Source: an uncultured Opitutaceae bacterium (GTDB lineage: Bacteria; Verrucomicrobiota; Verrucomicrobiia; Opitutales; Opitutaceae). From it: DNA of 61,552 nucleotides. Every line of letters begins with the position of its first letter. Within the stretch, counting starts at the first letter, position 1. The translations under genes and the position numbers were made by a program. The stretch lies in the NCBI GenBank assembly GCA_937958045.1, contig CALFXL010000040.1, positions 1-61,552 on the forward strand. The letters are read 5' to 3'. This document shows, one piece after another, positions 50,117-59,202 of this stretch. Under the pieces are notes generated by a model. It saw only the letters and a list, made by a program, of their open reading frames with translations, was not told the DNA's origin and did not search any database.

Positions 50117-51649
50117 TCAGAGCGTGACGCCGTCTTTCCAGATGGAGATTTCGCGATGTCCGTTGGCTTCGTTGCGGGCGAGCTGACGTGTGGAGGCGAT
50201 GTTGAGGATGAGCTGCCAGAGATCGTCGGCGAGATCATCGGCCGAAGCGGTGCCGTCGGCGAGCGCGCCGGCGTTAAAATCGATCCACTGCGGCTTGCGC
50301 TCGGCGAGCGCGGAGTTGGTGGCGATTTTCACGGTTGGGACAGGGAAACCCATCGGGGTGCCGCGACCGGTGGTGAACAAGATCATGTGCGCGCCGGCGA
50401 CGGTGAGCGCGGTGCTGGAAACGCCGTCGTTGCCCGGCGCGTTGAGCAGCGCGATGCCGCCGAGACCGGGCGTGGCGCTCTGGCCGTAGGCGAGGACCTG
50501 GCGGATGGGCGCGCGTCCGCCTTTTTGCACGCAGCCGAGCGATTTTTCGGCGAGCGTGGTGATGCCGCCGGCCTTGTTGCCGGGCGAAGGATTTTCGTCG
50601 ATCGGCTCGTTGTAGCGGCGGAAGTAACCGCGAAAATCGTTCACGAGATCGATGATGCCATCGAAGACTTTTTCGTCGGTGGTGCGTTCGAGCAGCACGC
50701 GTTCGGCGCCAAACATCTCGGGCACTTCGGAGAGCAGCACGGTGCCGCCGGCCTCGGCGAGACGATCGGCGATGCGGCCGACGAGCGGATTGCCGGTGAC
50801 GCCGCTGAAACCATCGGAGCCGCCGCACTTCATGCCGATGACGAGCTCGGAGGTGGAGATGGGCTCGGGCTTAAATTGGCGCGCGTAGTCGGCGAGCTCG
50901 CGCAGCGCTTGGAGACCGGCCTCGTGTTCGTCGACGACGTCCTGCGTATTGAAAAAACGAATACGCTGTTCGCGATCGGGTCCGCCGCAGCTTTCGAGGA
51001 AGGTAGCGAGCTGGTTGTTTTCGCAGCCGAGGCCGACGATGAGCACGGCGGCGGCGTTGGGGTGGTTGACGAGACCGGCGAGGACGTTGCGCGTGTGGTG
51101 CAGATCGTCGCCGAGCTGCGAGCAGCCGAACGGATGTGGAAACGCGTACACGCCGTCGATGCCGGAGCCGGGGATGGCGAGTTCGCGATGCGCTTCGACC
51201 GCGAGACGCTCGGCGGTGCGGTTGACGCAGCCGACGGTGTTGATGACCCAGATCTCGTTGCGAATACCGGCGCGACCATCGGCGCGGCGATAACCGAGAA
51301 ACGCGGCATCGGGGCGGGGCGCGGACGGTGCGGGACGTTCGCGGACGGTTTCGTGAAAACGGAGCCGGGCGAGATCTTCGCCGAGATCGCTCTTGAGATT
51401 GTGCGTATGGACATGCGCGCCGGCCGGGATGGGCCGGGAAGCGCTGCCGATGCGGTAGCCGTATTTGAAGATCGGCTCGCCGTCGGCGATGTCGCGCAGA
51501 GCGAATTTATGGCCCGCGGGAATGGGATCGCGCAGGCGGATGCCTTGAACCTCCTCGCCGGCAGAAAAGGCCTGGAGCGCGACAAAGACATTGTCGTTGG
51601 GAGCGATCCGGACGGCGGTGGCGGGAGCGGTCGGGCGTATGGTCGTCAT
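50117..51649 (-). CDS. uxaA: Altronate dehydratase (UxaA family)
   Basis: 510 residues. N-terminal SAF-like domain (about 1-90, with IRLRDPIPAGHKFALRDI and HVHTHNLKSD), then the large dehydratase domain with GYRRADGRAGIRNEIWVINTVGCVNRTAE, HPFGCSQLGDDLHHTRNVLAG, VGLGCENNQ and MKCGGSDGFSGVTGNP. It converts altronate to 2-keto-3-deoxygluconate. Family members act on several sugar acids, so fuconate or another aldonate is possible. uxaA precedes uxaB with uxaB overlapping the same function. Confidence 0.91.
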   Translation of the reverse strand: MTTIRPTAPATAVRIAPNDNVFVALQAFSAGEEVQGIRLRDPIPAGHKFALRDIADGEPIFKYGYRIGSASRPIPAGAHVHTHNLKSDLGEDLARLRFHETVRERPAPSAPRPDAAFLGYRRADGRAGIRNEIWVINTVGCVNRTAERLAVEAHRELAIPGSGIDGVYAFPHPFGCSQLGDDLHHTRNVLAGLVNHPNAAAVLIVGLGCENNQLATFLESCGGPDREQRIRFFNTQDVVDEHEAGLQALRELADYARQFKPEPISTSELVIGMKCGGSDGFSGVTGNPLVGRIADRLAEAGGTVLLSEVPEMFGAERVLLERTTDEKVFDGIIDLVNDFRGYFRRYNEPIDENPSPGNKAGGITTLAEKSLGCVQKGGRAPIRQVLAYGQSATPGLGGIALLNAPGNDGVSSTALTVAGAHMILFTTGRGTPMGFPVPTVKIATNSALAERKPQWIDFNAGALADGTASADDLADDLWQLILNIASTRQLARNEANGHREISIWKDGVTL

Positions 51650-51967
51650 GTTGATTGGACAGGGCGTTAGCGCCGGGATCGTGCTGAGGTGCGTCCGCAG
51701 ATGTCCAACCGCGCCGATAGCAGCGGGAAAAGTAGCGTAATGGCTTAGTTTTTACAGAAGCATGTCTAATGGTTTGTTTGGTATGAATAAGGTTTGTTGG
51801 CGGATTTGGTGGGGGAGCGGGAGATGCGGAAATGGCGGAGTAAGAATGAGCAATGGGGAATGGCCAATGACGCGAATGACGAGTGGCGAAGTCGATGGGC
51901 TGGGGCATGAAAAAGCCCGGGCGGTTTAGGGCCCGGGCTGGGGACGAAACGCGTAGTCGGAATCGGT
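51650..51967. other. Promoter region of uxaAB plus repeat tract and terminator
   Basis: An AT-rich stretch (51735-51800) probably holds the uxaA promoter; no motif could be fixed. Downstream is an AATGnCnAATG tract (51842-51893) and a terminator (51910-51939). No gene. Confidence 0.5.
51910..51939 (-). terminator. Rho-independent terminator of the SDR/GH88/oxidoreductase operon
   Basis: 9-bp perfect stem (51914-51922 with 51931-51939), 8-nt loop, five T on the minus strand (51914-51910). It lies 29 nt past the oxidoreductase stop. Confidence 0.88.
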
Positions 51968-53116
51968 TTAATCGAGCTTCGCCAGGTTGATCCACGCGCG
52001 CTTGGCGGAGGATTCGAGACCGGCTTCGGCGAGCTGCACGCCTTTGGCGCCTTCGAGGAGGGTCCATCGGAAAGGCTCGTCGTTTACGACGTGCTTCAGG
52101 AAGAGCTCCCACTGGATTTTGAAGGCGTTGTCGAAATTCTGGTACTCCGGGATCTTCTGCCAGCCTTCGAAGAAGTTGATCGGCTGGGGAATGTCGGGAT
52201 TCCAGACCGGGCGCGGGGTGGCTTCGGCGCGCTGGGTGAAGACGTCGCGCAAGGTCGCGACCGCGGAGCCCTTGGTGCCGTCGACTTGGAGCGTGAGGAG
52301 GTCGTCACGGCGAACGCGGACGGTCCACGAGGAGTTGAAGTGGCAGATGATGTTTTGGTCGGTTTCGAACGTGGCGTAGGCGGAGTCGTCCGCGGTGCAC
52401 TTGTAGCGTTTGCCCTGTTCGTCGATGCGTTCGTCGATGTGCGTGGCGGCGAGGCAGGAGACGGCCTTCACGTTGCCGAAGAGGTTGTCGATGACGTAGC
52501 GCCAGTGGCAGAGCATGTCGATGATCATGCCGCCGCCGTCTTCCTTGCGGTAGTTCCACGACGGACGCTGGGCGGGCTGGAGGTCGCCTTCAAAAACCCA
52601 GTAGCCGAACTCGCCGCGGACGGAGAGGATTTTGCCGAAGAAGCCGGAGTCGATGAGGAGCTTCAGTTTTTGCAGGCCGGGCAGCCAGAGCTTGTCCTGG
52701 ACGACGCCGTTCTTGAGGCCCGCGGCTTTGACTTCCTGGTAGAGCGCGAGCGCGGTGGCGGTGTCGAGCGCGGTGGGTTTTTCGCAGTAGATGGCCTTCT
52801 TGGCGGCGATGGCCTTGCGGACGCCTTCGGCGCGGCGATCGGTCGTTTGCGAGTCGAAATAGATCTGGTTGTACGGATCCTTGAGGGCGGCATCGACATC
52901 GGTCGAAACGCGCGAAACGCCGTTGGCGGCGGCGAGAGCCTTGAGCTTGTCGATGTTGCGGCCGACGAGGATGGGGTCGGGCATGATGACGTCGCCGTTG
53001 GCGAGTTTAACGCCACCTTGTTTGCGGATGGCGCAGATGGAGCGAATCAGGTGCTGATTCGTGCCCATGCGGCCGGTGACGCCGTTCATGATGATGCCGA
53101 TGGTATGTTCTTTCAT
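51968..53116 (-). CDS. Gfo/Idh/MocA-family sugar oxidoreductase
   Basis: 382 residues. Rossmann start IGIIMNGVTGRMGTNQHLIRSI, then AIYCEKPTALDTATALALYQEV (the family EKP motif), GGGMIIDMLCHWRYVIDN, and a C-terminal alpha/beta domain. It oxidises or reduces a sugar or sugar acid with NAD(P). The pairing with a sugar isomerase/epimerase (67 nt upstream) is a common two-gene module for inositol-like or keto-sugar conversion, but the substrate is unknown. Confidence 0.85.
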   Translation of the reverse strand: MKEHTIGIIMNGVTGRMGTNQHLIRSICAIRKQGGVKLANGDVIMPDPILVGRNIDKLKALAAANGVSRVSTDVDAALKDPYNQIYFDSQTTDRRAEGVRKAIAAKKAIYCEKPTALDTATALALYQEVKAAGLKNGVVQDKLWLPGLQKLKLLIDSGFFGKILSVRGEFGYWVFEGDLQPAQRPSWNYRKEDGGGMIIDMLCHWRYVIDNLFGNVKAVSCLAATHIDERIDEQGKRYKCTADDSAYATFETDQNIICHFNSSWTVRVRRDDLLTLQVDGTKGSAVATLRDVFTQRAEATPRPVWNPDIPQPINFFEGWQKIPEYQNFDNAFKIQWELFLKHVVNDEPFRWTLLEGAKGVQLAEAGLESSAKRAWINLAKLD

Positions 53117-53183
53117 AGGAGAAGGAGGAGGAAGCGGAGAGAGTTGGTCGTTTGTCGTGGAATTGGAGGGACGGAACGCGGAC

Positions 53184-54017
53184 TCAGGAGTGCTGGAGGT
53201 ACGCGGACTTGATGTTCTCGAGGAACTGCGCCTGGTCGGAGGCCCAGAGGCGGTCGGAGAAAATTTCGACTTCGTTGAAGCCGTTGAAACCGGCTTCCTC
53301 GACCCAGCCGCGGATCTGGCGGATGGGGATGCAGCCTTCGCCCATGAGACCGCGGTCGTTGAGGAAATCGATGGTGGGCGTGCGCCAGTCGCAGATGTGG
53401 AAAGCGAAGAGCGTGCCCTCGCGCCCGCAGGCCTTGATCTCGGCTTCGAGATTGTCGTCCCACCAGATGTGATAGACGTCGGCGGCGATGCCGAGGAAGG
53501 GCGACTTGATCTGGTTACAAATCGCGCGCGCCTGTGCCATCGTGTTCACGGCGGAGCGGTCGTTGGCGTACATCGGGTGAAGCGGCTCGATGGCGAGCTT
53601 CACGCCGGCGGCCTGCGCGTGCGGGAGGACGGCGGCGATGCCGTCGGTGATCTGCTTGCGCGATTCGGCGAGCGATTGTCCGGGCACGGCGCCGACGACG
53701 AGCACGATCAACGGCGCGCCGAGGGCGGCGGCTTCGTCGATGCAGCGGCGGTTTTCATCGATGGCCTTGTCGCGATCGGCCTGCGCGAGCGCAGGAAAAA
53801 ATCCGCCGCGGCAAAGCGAGACGATGCTCAGGCCGTGATCGCGCAGCATCTTGCCGGAAGCGGCGATATCGCGGCCTTCGAGCGCCTGACGCCAGACGGT
53901 GATGCCCTTGACGCCGGCCGCCGAATAACGGCGCGCAGCCTCTTCGAGAGACCACGGCTTTGTAGTGATCGTGTGGATACAGAGTTTGGAGAAGTCGGTG
54001 AGCGGGGAGGCAGGCAT
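53184..54017 (-). CDS. Sugar phosphate isomerase/epimerase (xylose isomerase-like TIM barrel)
   Basis: 277 residues. AGVKGITVWRQAL, LAIEPLHPMYANDRSAVNT (metal-binding Glu), GIAADVYHIWWDDNLEAEI (Asp/His), FAFHICDWRTPTIDF (His) and FNEVEIFSDRLW (Glu) are the metal site of this superfamily. It interconverts keto and aldo or epimeric sugars. It works with the Gfo/Idh enzyme encoded just downstream. Confidence 0.85.
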   Translation of the reverse strand: MPASPLTDFSKLCIHTITTKPWSLEEAARRYSAAGVKGITVWRQALEGRDIAASGKMLRDHGLSIVSLCRGGFFPALAQADRDKAIDENRRCIDEAAALGAPLIVLVVGAVPGQSLAESRKQITDGIAAVLPHAQAAGVKLAIEPLHPMYANDRSAVNTMAQARAICNQIKSPFLGIAADVYHIWWDDNLEAEIKACGREGTLFAFHICDWRTPTIDFLNDRGLMGEGCIPIRQIRGWVEEAGFNGFNEVEIFSDRLWASDQAQFLENIKSAYLQHS

Positions 54018-54131
54018 CGTAGTAGCGAGGAGATCGTAGTGAGTCGCGGGCAGGTCTGATCCGGATAGATCCTGTAGGTCTTATGGGACCTATAGGATTT
54101 ATGGCGGCGCGTTGCGCGCCGCGCGGAGAAC
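54018..54131. repeat. Short direct repeat (CCTnTAGG-type units)
   Basis: In 54055-54107 the units GATCCTGTAGGTCTTATGGG and ACCTATAGGATTTATGG repeat a ~12-bp period with changes. No gene. Confidence 0.5.
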
Positions 54132-55508
54132 TCAGAGTCCGAAGAAGGTGTAGTACTTGCCCTGGGCCATGCGCTGGATGAGCAGCGCGAGTTCGCGCGC
54201 GTGATAATCGCCCCACATGCACGCTTCGCCGCAGGGGACTTTCTGGCCTTTCGGGATATGGTCCCAGCCGTTCGGGCGGTGATAGACCGAGTGCAGGAGC
54301 AGACCTTGGTGCTTCGCGTCGCCCGAGGTGTAGGTTTCGTTGAAGAGCGTCTTGGCGACGGTGAGGCCGGCGCTGAGATAACGCGCGCCGTCTTTGGCCT
54401 GCTTGTTCGCTTTGAGATAATTGCCGAGGCGGATGAGGCCTTGCGCGGTGATGGCGGCGGCAGAGCTGTCGACCGGTTCGTGCGGATTGAACGGCTCGGC
54501 TTCGCGATCGAGATAATCGCCCATGAAGGCGAGGCCGGGCGCGCCGGTGTCCCAATACGGGATGCCGTCGACCGGCGTGTGCGCGAGGTAAAAATCGGAG
54601 GTCGCGCGCGCGACTTCGAGGAAGCGCGCGAGGATCTTTTTCTTGCCGCCGAACGCCTTGAACTCGGACTCGGGCAGCGTGCTCAGGAACTCGAGTTGTT
54701 CGGCGTAGCCGCAGATGATCCAGGCGAGACCGCGCGTCCAGGTGGTGAACGGCGAGTAGCCCTGCTGCGAGCTCGGGCAGCGATAGGAACCGTCGTTGAG
54801 GTTGAAAATGGATTCGTGCGCCACGCGTCCGCGGATGTCGTAAGAGTCGCGGCCTTCGCCGAAGTACACGTTGTAGCGCGCGGTGGTTTCGGCGTGTTGG
54901 AAGATGCGGCCGAGCAGGTTGATCTTGCGATCGCGTTCGCCCATGAGCACGTGGCCGAGCTGGTGTGAGAGCGCGAGTGCGCGGAGCGAGCGGATGGTGT
55001 CGGCGAAGAGCGAGTGCGGGCCGTTGAAGGAGTGGATGTAGCCCAGGCCTTCGGGGAGCTCGGTCCAGCGCGCGGCTTGCACCGCGCCGGTGATCTTGAG
55101 CGCGAGCTCGTAGAAATTGATGTCGCCTTCGGAGGCTTTGAGCAGACCGGCCTTCGCGAGGAAGTAGAGATTGCCGTAGGTCGAGACGTTGTTGAAGCCG
55201 TGGTCGTGAACGCCGATGTGGCTCACGTGGCTGGCCATGTATTTGACCGTGCCTTCCTGACCGATCGCGAGCGCCTTCTTATCGCCGGTGGCGGCGTATT
55301 GGAGAATCGCCGAACCAAACTGGAAGCCCTGCGTCCACTCGGTCCAGCCGCGCGAGGTGTACTTGCCCTTGATGGTGAAAACGGGCGTGCCCTTGGAGGA
55401 GTCCCATTCTTTTTGAAGATTAAAGATCTTCTTCGCGGAAACGTCCCACAGGCGGTTGATGTCGGACGTGAGGGATTTGGGGGTGAGGGTGGTATCGATG
55501 CGAATCAT
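54132..55508 (-). CDS. Unsaturated uronyl hydrolase (GH88)
   Basis: 458 residues, no signal peptide, so cytoplasmic. Alpha/alpha barrel with GWTEWTQGFQFGSAILQY, VSHIGVHDHGFNNVSTYGNLY (catalytic-type Asp in HDxGF), SQQGYSPFTTWTRGLAWIICGYAEQ and GDYHARELALLI. GH88 removes 4,5-unsaturated uronic acid from oligosaccharides made by lyases; GH105 is a related alternative. It follows the SDR gene by 32 nt and fits pectin or other uronan oligosaccharide processing. No polysaccharide lyase is in the window. Confidence 0.87.
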   Translation of the reverse strand: MIRIDTTLTPKSLTSDINRLWDVSAKKIFNLQKEWDSSKGTPVFTIKGKYTSRGWTEWTQGFQFGSAILQYAATGDKKALAIGQEGTVKYMASHVSHIGVHDHGFNNVSTYGNLYFLAKAGLLKASEGDINFYELALKITGAVQAARWTELPEGLGYIHSFNGPHSLFADTIRSLRALALSHQLGHVLMGERDRKINLLGRIFQHAETTARYNVYFGEGRDSYDIRGRVAHESIFNLNDGSYRCPSSQQGYSPFTTWTRGLAWIICGYAEQLEFLSTLPESEFKAFGGKKKILARFLEVARATSDFYLAHTPVDGIPYWDTGAPGLAFMGDYLDREAEPFNPHEPVDSSAAAITAQGLIRLGNYLKANKQAKDGARYLSAGLTVAKTLFNETYTSGDAKHQGLLLHSVYHRPNGWDHIPKGQKVPCGEACMWGDYHARELALLIQRMAQGKYYTFFGL

Positions 55509-55540
55509 TGAGAAAAGAGAAGGGTGAGGAGGGAAAGGGA

Positions 55541-56344
55541 TCAGAGACGACGCAGGTGGAAACCGCCGTCGATCGGAATGACGGCGCCGGTGGAGAACGG
55601 CAGATCGCCCGCGATGATCGCGCGGACGGCGCGGCCGACGTCTTCGCCGGTGCCCCAGCGTTTTTGCGGGACGAGCCCGGACTGAAGGAGCTCGTCGTAT
55701 TTGCCTTTCACGCCGGCGGTCATGTCCGTCGCCATGATGCCCGGGCGGAGCTCGACGACCTGGATGTTATCCGCGGCGAGACGCGCGGCCCAGAGTTGCG
55801 CGGCCATGGCGAGGCCGGCTTTGGAGATGCAATAATCGCCGCGGTTCACCGAAGCGGTGTCGGCCGAGATCGAGGTGACGTAGATGATCTTGAAACCGGT
55901 GGAGAGTGCGGGCGTGTGTTTGCCCGACAGCCAGTGGTTCACGACGGCCTGCGTGAGGAAATACGGCCCTTGCAGATTGGTGCGGATGAGCTCCTCGAAC
56001 GATTCTTCGCTGGCCTCGGTGATGTCGGCGCGGACCTTGGGCGCGATGCCGGCGTTGTTCACGAGCGCGTCGAGACGGCCGAAGTGCGCGAGTGTGTCGG
56101 CGACGAGGCGGGCGCGGTCGGCCTTGGAGCTGATGTCGGCCTGAATCGGGAAAAACGCCTGCGCGGGTGAGACGGCGGTTTGCTTGCAGAGCGCAACAGT
56201 CTCTTCGGCGGCGGCGCGGTTGCCCGCGTAATTGATGGCGACGGAGCAACCTTCGGCGGCGAGCTGAAGGGCGACGCCGCGACCGAGGCCGCGACCGGCT
56301 CCGGTAACGAGGACGACGGGAATGGGGTTTTGCGCGTTGGACAT
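55541..56344 (-). CDS. Short-chain dehydrogenase/reductase
   Basis: 267 residues: TGAGRGLGRGVALQLA, NNAGIAPKVR, and the catalytic TSIS...YCISK (Ser-Tyr-Lys). A 3-ketoacyl-ACP reductase-like SDR; in sugar loci this group includes 2-keto-3-deoxy sugar acid dehydrogenases. Divergent from an AraC regulator 296 bp away, and first gene of the GH88 operon. Confidence 0.87.
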   Translation of the reverse strand: MSNAQNPIPVVLVTGAGRGLGRGVALQLAAEGCSVAINYAGNRAAAEETVALCKQTAVSPAQAFFPIQADISSKADRARLVADTLAHFGRLDALVNNAGIAPKVRADITEASEESFEELIRTNLQGPYFLTQAVVNHWLSGKHTPALSTGFKIIYVTSISADTASVNRGDYCISKAGLAMAAQLWAARLAADNIQVVELRPGIMATDMTAGVKGKYDELLQSGLVPQKRWGTGEDVGRAVRAIIAGDLPFSTGAVIPIDGGFHLRRL

Positions 56345-56640
56345 GGGTGCAGTTTATAGCGGAAACCCGCGCGGGTGAGTGAGGATTTTGTCGGGAGGAA
56401 TTAGGACAAAATCGACTTAGGAAGCGTGCGGTAAAATGCGCCTGCGGGCGCTCGTTGAAGTAAGAGTTTTAGGCCAGGGGCGATGGGCGAAAGGCGGATC
56501 GCCGGCGGCTCGCCGGCTGATTGGGGCATGAGTGCCGGTCGGCGGCCGGCGCTCCGCGGGCGGAGAATGCGGAGCATGGTTCCTCCCTTGAGCGCTGCGG
56601 CTTGCGCCGGGCGGGGTTTCGCGGCTGAAAGTGCGGCGTC
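56345..56640. other. Divergent promoter region with palindromic repeat copy B
   Basis: About 300 bp between the SDR and AraC genes. Contains repeat copy B and an ATGCGGAGCAT element (56567-56577). No gene. Confidence 0.5.
56501..56556. repeat. GC-rich palindromic repeat, copy B
   Basis: GCCGGCGGCTCGCCGGC and later GGTCGGCGGCCGGCGCTCC match the arms of copies A, D and E with changes. Confidence 0.7.
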
Positions 56641-57471
56641 ATGCGTCGCTTTCGTTCACTGCTGATCGACAAGGCCGATATCCGGCTGCCGGGTTTGCAT
56701 GTGCTCACGTTTGCACTGCATCGGCATCTGCCCGAACACGCTTCGGTCGAACCGCACAAGCACGGGTGGAGTCAGGCGATTTTATATCTGAGCGGAAACG
56801 GCCGACAGGTGCTGGCTGGCAGCGCGGCGCGTGTCGAACCGGGCACGTTGGTGTTGTTGCCGCCGGGCGTGTCGCATGCGTTTTCGCGCGGCGAAGGACG
56901 CGCGCCGTTGTGCGTGATGATCGATTTTCGCATGAAGGCTGCGCGGCGTCGCGCGCCGGTCGTGTGCTCGCTCAATCGCTCCGAGTTGGCGCAGGTGAAA
57001 CAACATCTCGGTCAGTTGATGAAACTGCCGCCGGTGCCGCGGCGTGGCGCGGTGGATCAAGCGTTGCAGTGGGATGGCGCGGTCGCGGTGCTGCAGGTGT
57101 TGATGACAACGTTGCGCGCCGGTGGGTGGTTGGAACGGGTGGCGTCGGTTTCGTCCGGCAAAAAAACGAGCGCGCTCCAGGCCATGCTCGCGAAAGTCGA
57201 TCACGAAAGTCCGCTCGGGCAAGTGGTGGCGAAGAGCGGTTATCAACGCGATTATCTGAATCGTTTGGTGAAGAAGGAAACGGGGCTCACGCTCGGGCAG
57301 TTTCGCGCGCAGCAACGTCTCGCCAAAGCCAAGGAACTCCTCAGCCAGGGCGTGCAGGTGGCCGCCGTGGCCGCCGCGGTCGGTCTGCCGGATCAAAGCT
57401 ATTTCGCACGTTGGTTTCGCAAACAAACCGGACAACCGCCGAGTGCTTGGGGACGCGGCGGGGTGGGGTGA
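56641..57471 (+). CDS. AraC-family transcriptional regulator
   Basis: 276 residues. A cupin-like N-terminus (HASVEPHKHGWSQAILYLSGNG and VLLPPGVSHAFSR) is joined to a C-terminal double helix-turn-helix (SPLGQVVAKSGYQRDYLNRLVKKE and QVAAVAAAVGLPDQSYFARWFRKQTGQPPS). Likely regulates the divergent SDR/GH88 operon. Different from the other AraC in sequence and size. Confidence 0.92.
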   Translation: MRRFRSLLIDKADIRLPGLHVLTFALHRHLPEHASVEPHKHGWSQAILYLSGNGRQVLAGSAARVEPGTLVLLPPGVSHAFSRGEGRAPLCVMIDFRMKAARRRAPVVCSLNRSELAQVKQHLGQLMKLPPVPRRGAVDQALQWDGAVAVLQVLMTTLRAGGWLERVASVSSGKKTSALQAMLAKVDHESPLGQVVAKSGYQRDYLNRLVKKETGLTLGQFRAQQRLAKAKELLSQGVQVAAVAAAVGLPDQSYFARWFRKQTGQPPSAWGRGGVG

Positions 57472-57488
57472 CGCGGGAAAAACTACGC

Positions 57489-57570
57489 GGGAGCGCCGGC
57501 GGCCCGCCGGCATGAATGATAAATAAAAGCCGGCCGGCGCAGCCGGGGCTAACGATGCGGAGCATCCCTA
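57489..57570. repeat. GC-rich palindromic repeat, copy C, with ATGCGGAGCAT tail
   Basis: Left arm GGGAGCGCCGGCGGCCCGCC; right arm is shorter (GCCGGCCGGCGC), followed by ATGCGGAGCAT (57555-57565). Confidence 0.7.
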
Positions 57571-57610
57571 CCCGGAAAATTTAACCGGATAGGTGAGTAT
57601 AAAAAACGCT

Positions 57611-57667
57611 GGGATCGTCGGCGGTCCGCCGTCGATTACGACGAGCCGGCCAGCGGCCGGCGTTCCC
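57611..57667. repeat. GC-rich palindromic repeat, copy D, overlapping a gene end
   Basis: Arms GGGATCGTCGGCGGTCCGCC and GGCCAGCGGCCGGCGTTCCC. The right half supplies the last codons and stop of the FAD enzyme (57636-57667 on the minus strand). Confidence 0.8.
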
Positions 57668-59192
57668 AGATTTCGCCATTCACGCTTCGCCCTTCGCTCT
57701 TCCGAAACCACGTGCGCCAGCCTTCGCGGAGTTCGAGTTTCGCGAGCGTGCAGAAGTTACCGATGACTTTGAGCAGGAGCCAGCGGTCGAGTTCGAAGCG
57801 CACGAGGTGGTGGTGATGCGCGTTGGTTTTTCCCCACACACCGCGCCGGAGTCGATCGCGCGCCATCGCGACGAGGCGGCGGTTGTAGAACGCGATGAGG
57901 CGGCCGGGGAGTTTGGATTGTTTGCTCGCGAACGACGGCGTCTCGAGCGCGCGCGGACCGTATTTGAAGGGCTGCGAAACGACGCCGAGGTAGTAGAGGT
58001 TGATGTCGAGTTTGAAGGCCAGGGTCATGAGCTCCTGATCCGCCATGTAGAAATACTTGTCGCGATAAATGGCCTCGAACCAACGCGCGTAGCTGGTGCG
58101 GAGTTTTTCGTTGTGACGCTCGATGCGGGGCGCGGCGGGTTTGCCGCGGATGCAATCGTCGATGAGCGCCGCGGCGCAGCTCGTGGTGTAGCTGATCCAA
58201 TCCATGCCCGGCGAATAAAACGGATCCATGAACGCCGCCGCGTCGCCCACGAGCGCGAAGCCGCGTCCGGCGTATTGAGAAGATGAATACGCGAGATTGC
58301 GCCGCAGATGAACGTCGCCTTCGTGCCAGGTGGCGTCGCCGAGAATTTCCTGGCCCGCGGGATGCGAGGTGAGCATCTGCTTGAGCCGCGCGCCGAGACT
58401 CGGGCCCTCGGGCAGATCGACGAGACGCTGATCGAAGACGACGCCGACGCTGACATCGCCGCCTTTGAGGGGGATGCACCACGCCCACCAACCGAAACCG
58501 GTGAGGTGATTGGTGGCGGTGTAGCGGACCGAGCGGGTGCGCGAGGCCCATTCGGGAAATTTCTGGGCGAGCTCGCGCGAGTCCCAGTTTTTCACGCCGC
58601 TCCAACGCGACCAGCACGAGGCGATCGGGTGCCCGGTGTTGGGAACGTGCCAGCCGTTTTTACGCGCGAGCATCGCGGCGACGCCGGACGCATCCACAAC
58701 CCAGCGCGAACGCACCACGCCGCTGCGGCCTTCGTCGGTCGCCCACGAAACCGTTTGCACGCCGCCGTCTTCGAGGACGACATCGGTCACACGCGCCGGA
58801 CGCATGAGCTCGGCGCCTGCGGCGACGGCGGTGGCGAGGACTTCTTCGTCGAAAACAGAACGATCGATCTGGTAGCTGGGAAAGCGGACGTTGTAACCGG
58901 GACCGGTTTCGCTGCAGTCGGCGAGCGTGTGCGTGTGTTCGTTTTGAAACCAGAAACGCAGGCCCTGCTTCACGAGGTGTTTCTCGTTGAGGTGTTCCAC
59001 CAGACCGAGCACGCGGCCGAGAAAATACGCGCTGACCTCCACGGTGGCCTCGCCGACGCGGCGTTTGAATCGATCGCTGCGCTCGATGATGAGCACCTTC
59101 AGGCGGGGATTGCGCCGGCGCAGCAAGATGGCCGTCGCGGCTCCGGAGAGCGCGCCGCCGATGATGGTCACATCATAGTCGTACGAAGACAT
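57636..59192 (-). CDS. FAD-dependent oxidoreductase, halogenase-like
   Basis: 518 residues from the ATG at 59192 (MSSYDYDVTIIGGALSGAA, FAD motif GGALSGAA). RRVGEATVEVSAYFLGRV resembles the halogenase GExTVP segment and GFGWWAWCIPLKGG contains WxWxIP. FALVGDAAAFMDPFYSPGMDW is the second FAD motif. The upstream in-frame extension is repeat-derived and rejected. Related to flavin-dependent halogenases and lipid/quinone dehydrogenases; substrate unknown. The C-terminus (WERRPLAGSS) lies in a dispersed repeat. Confidence 0.82.
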   Translation of the reverse strand: MSSYDYDVTIIGGALSGAATAILLRRRNPRLKVLIIERSDRFKRRVGEATVEVSAYFLGRVLGLVEHLNEKHLVKQGLRFWFQNEHTHTLADCSETGPGYNVRFPSYQIDRSVFDEEVLATAVAAGAELMRPARVTDVVLEDGGVQTVSWATDEGRSGVVRSRWVVDASGVAAMLARKNGWHVPNTGHPIASCWSRWSGVKNWDSRELAQKFPEWASRTRSVRYTATNHLTGFGWWAWCIPLKGGDVSVGVVFDQRLVDLPEGPSLGARLKQMLTSHPAGQEILGDATWHEGDVHLRRNLAYSSSQYAGRGFALVGDAAAFMDPFYSPGMDWISYTTSCAAALIDDCIRGKPAAPRIERHNEKLRTSYARWFEAIYRDKYFYMADQELMTLAFKLDINLYYLGVVSQPFKYGPRALETPSFASKQSKLPGRLIAFYNRRLVAMARDRLRRGVWGKTNAHHHHLVRFELDRWLLLKVIGNFCTLAKLELREGWRTWFRKSEGRSVNGEIWERRPLAGSS

Positions 59193-59202
59193 GGAAGGGG
59201 GC

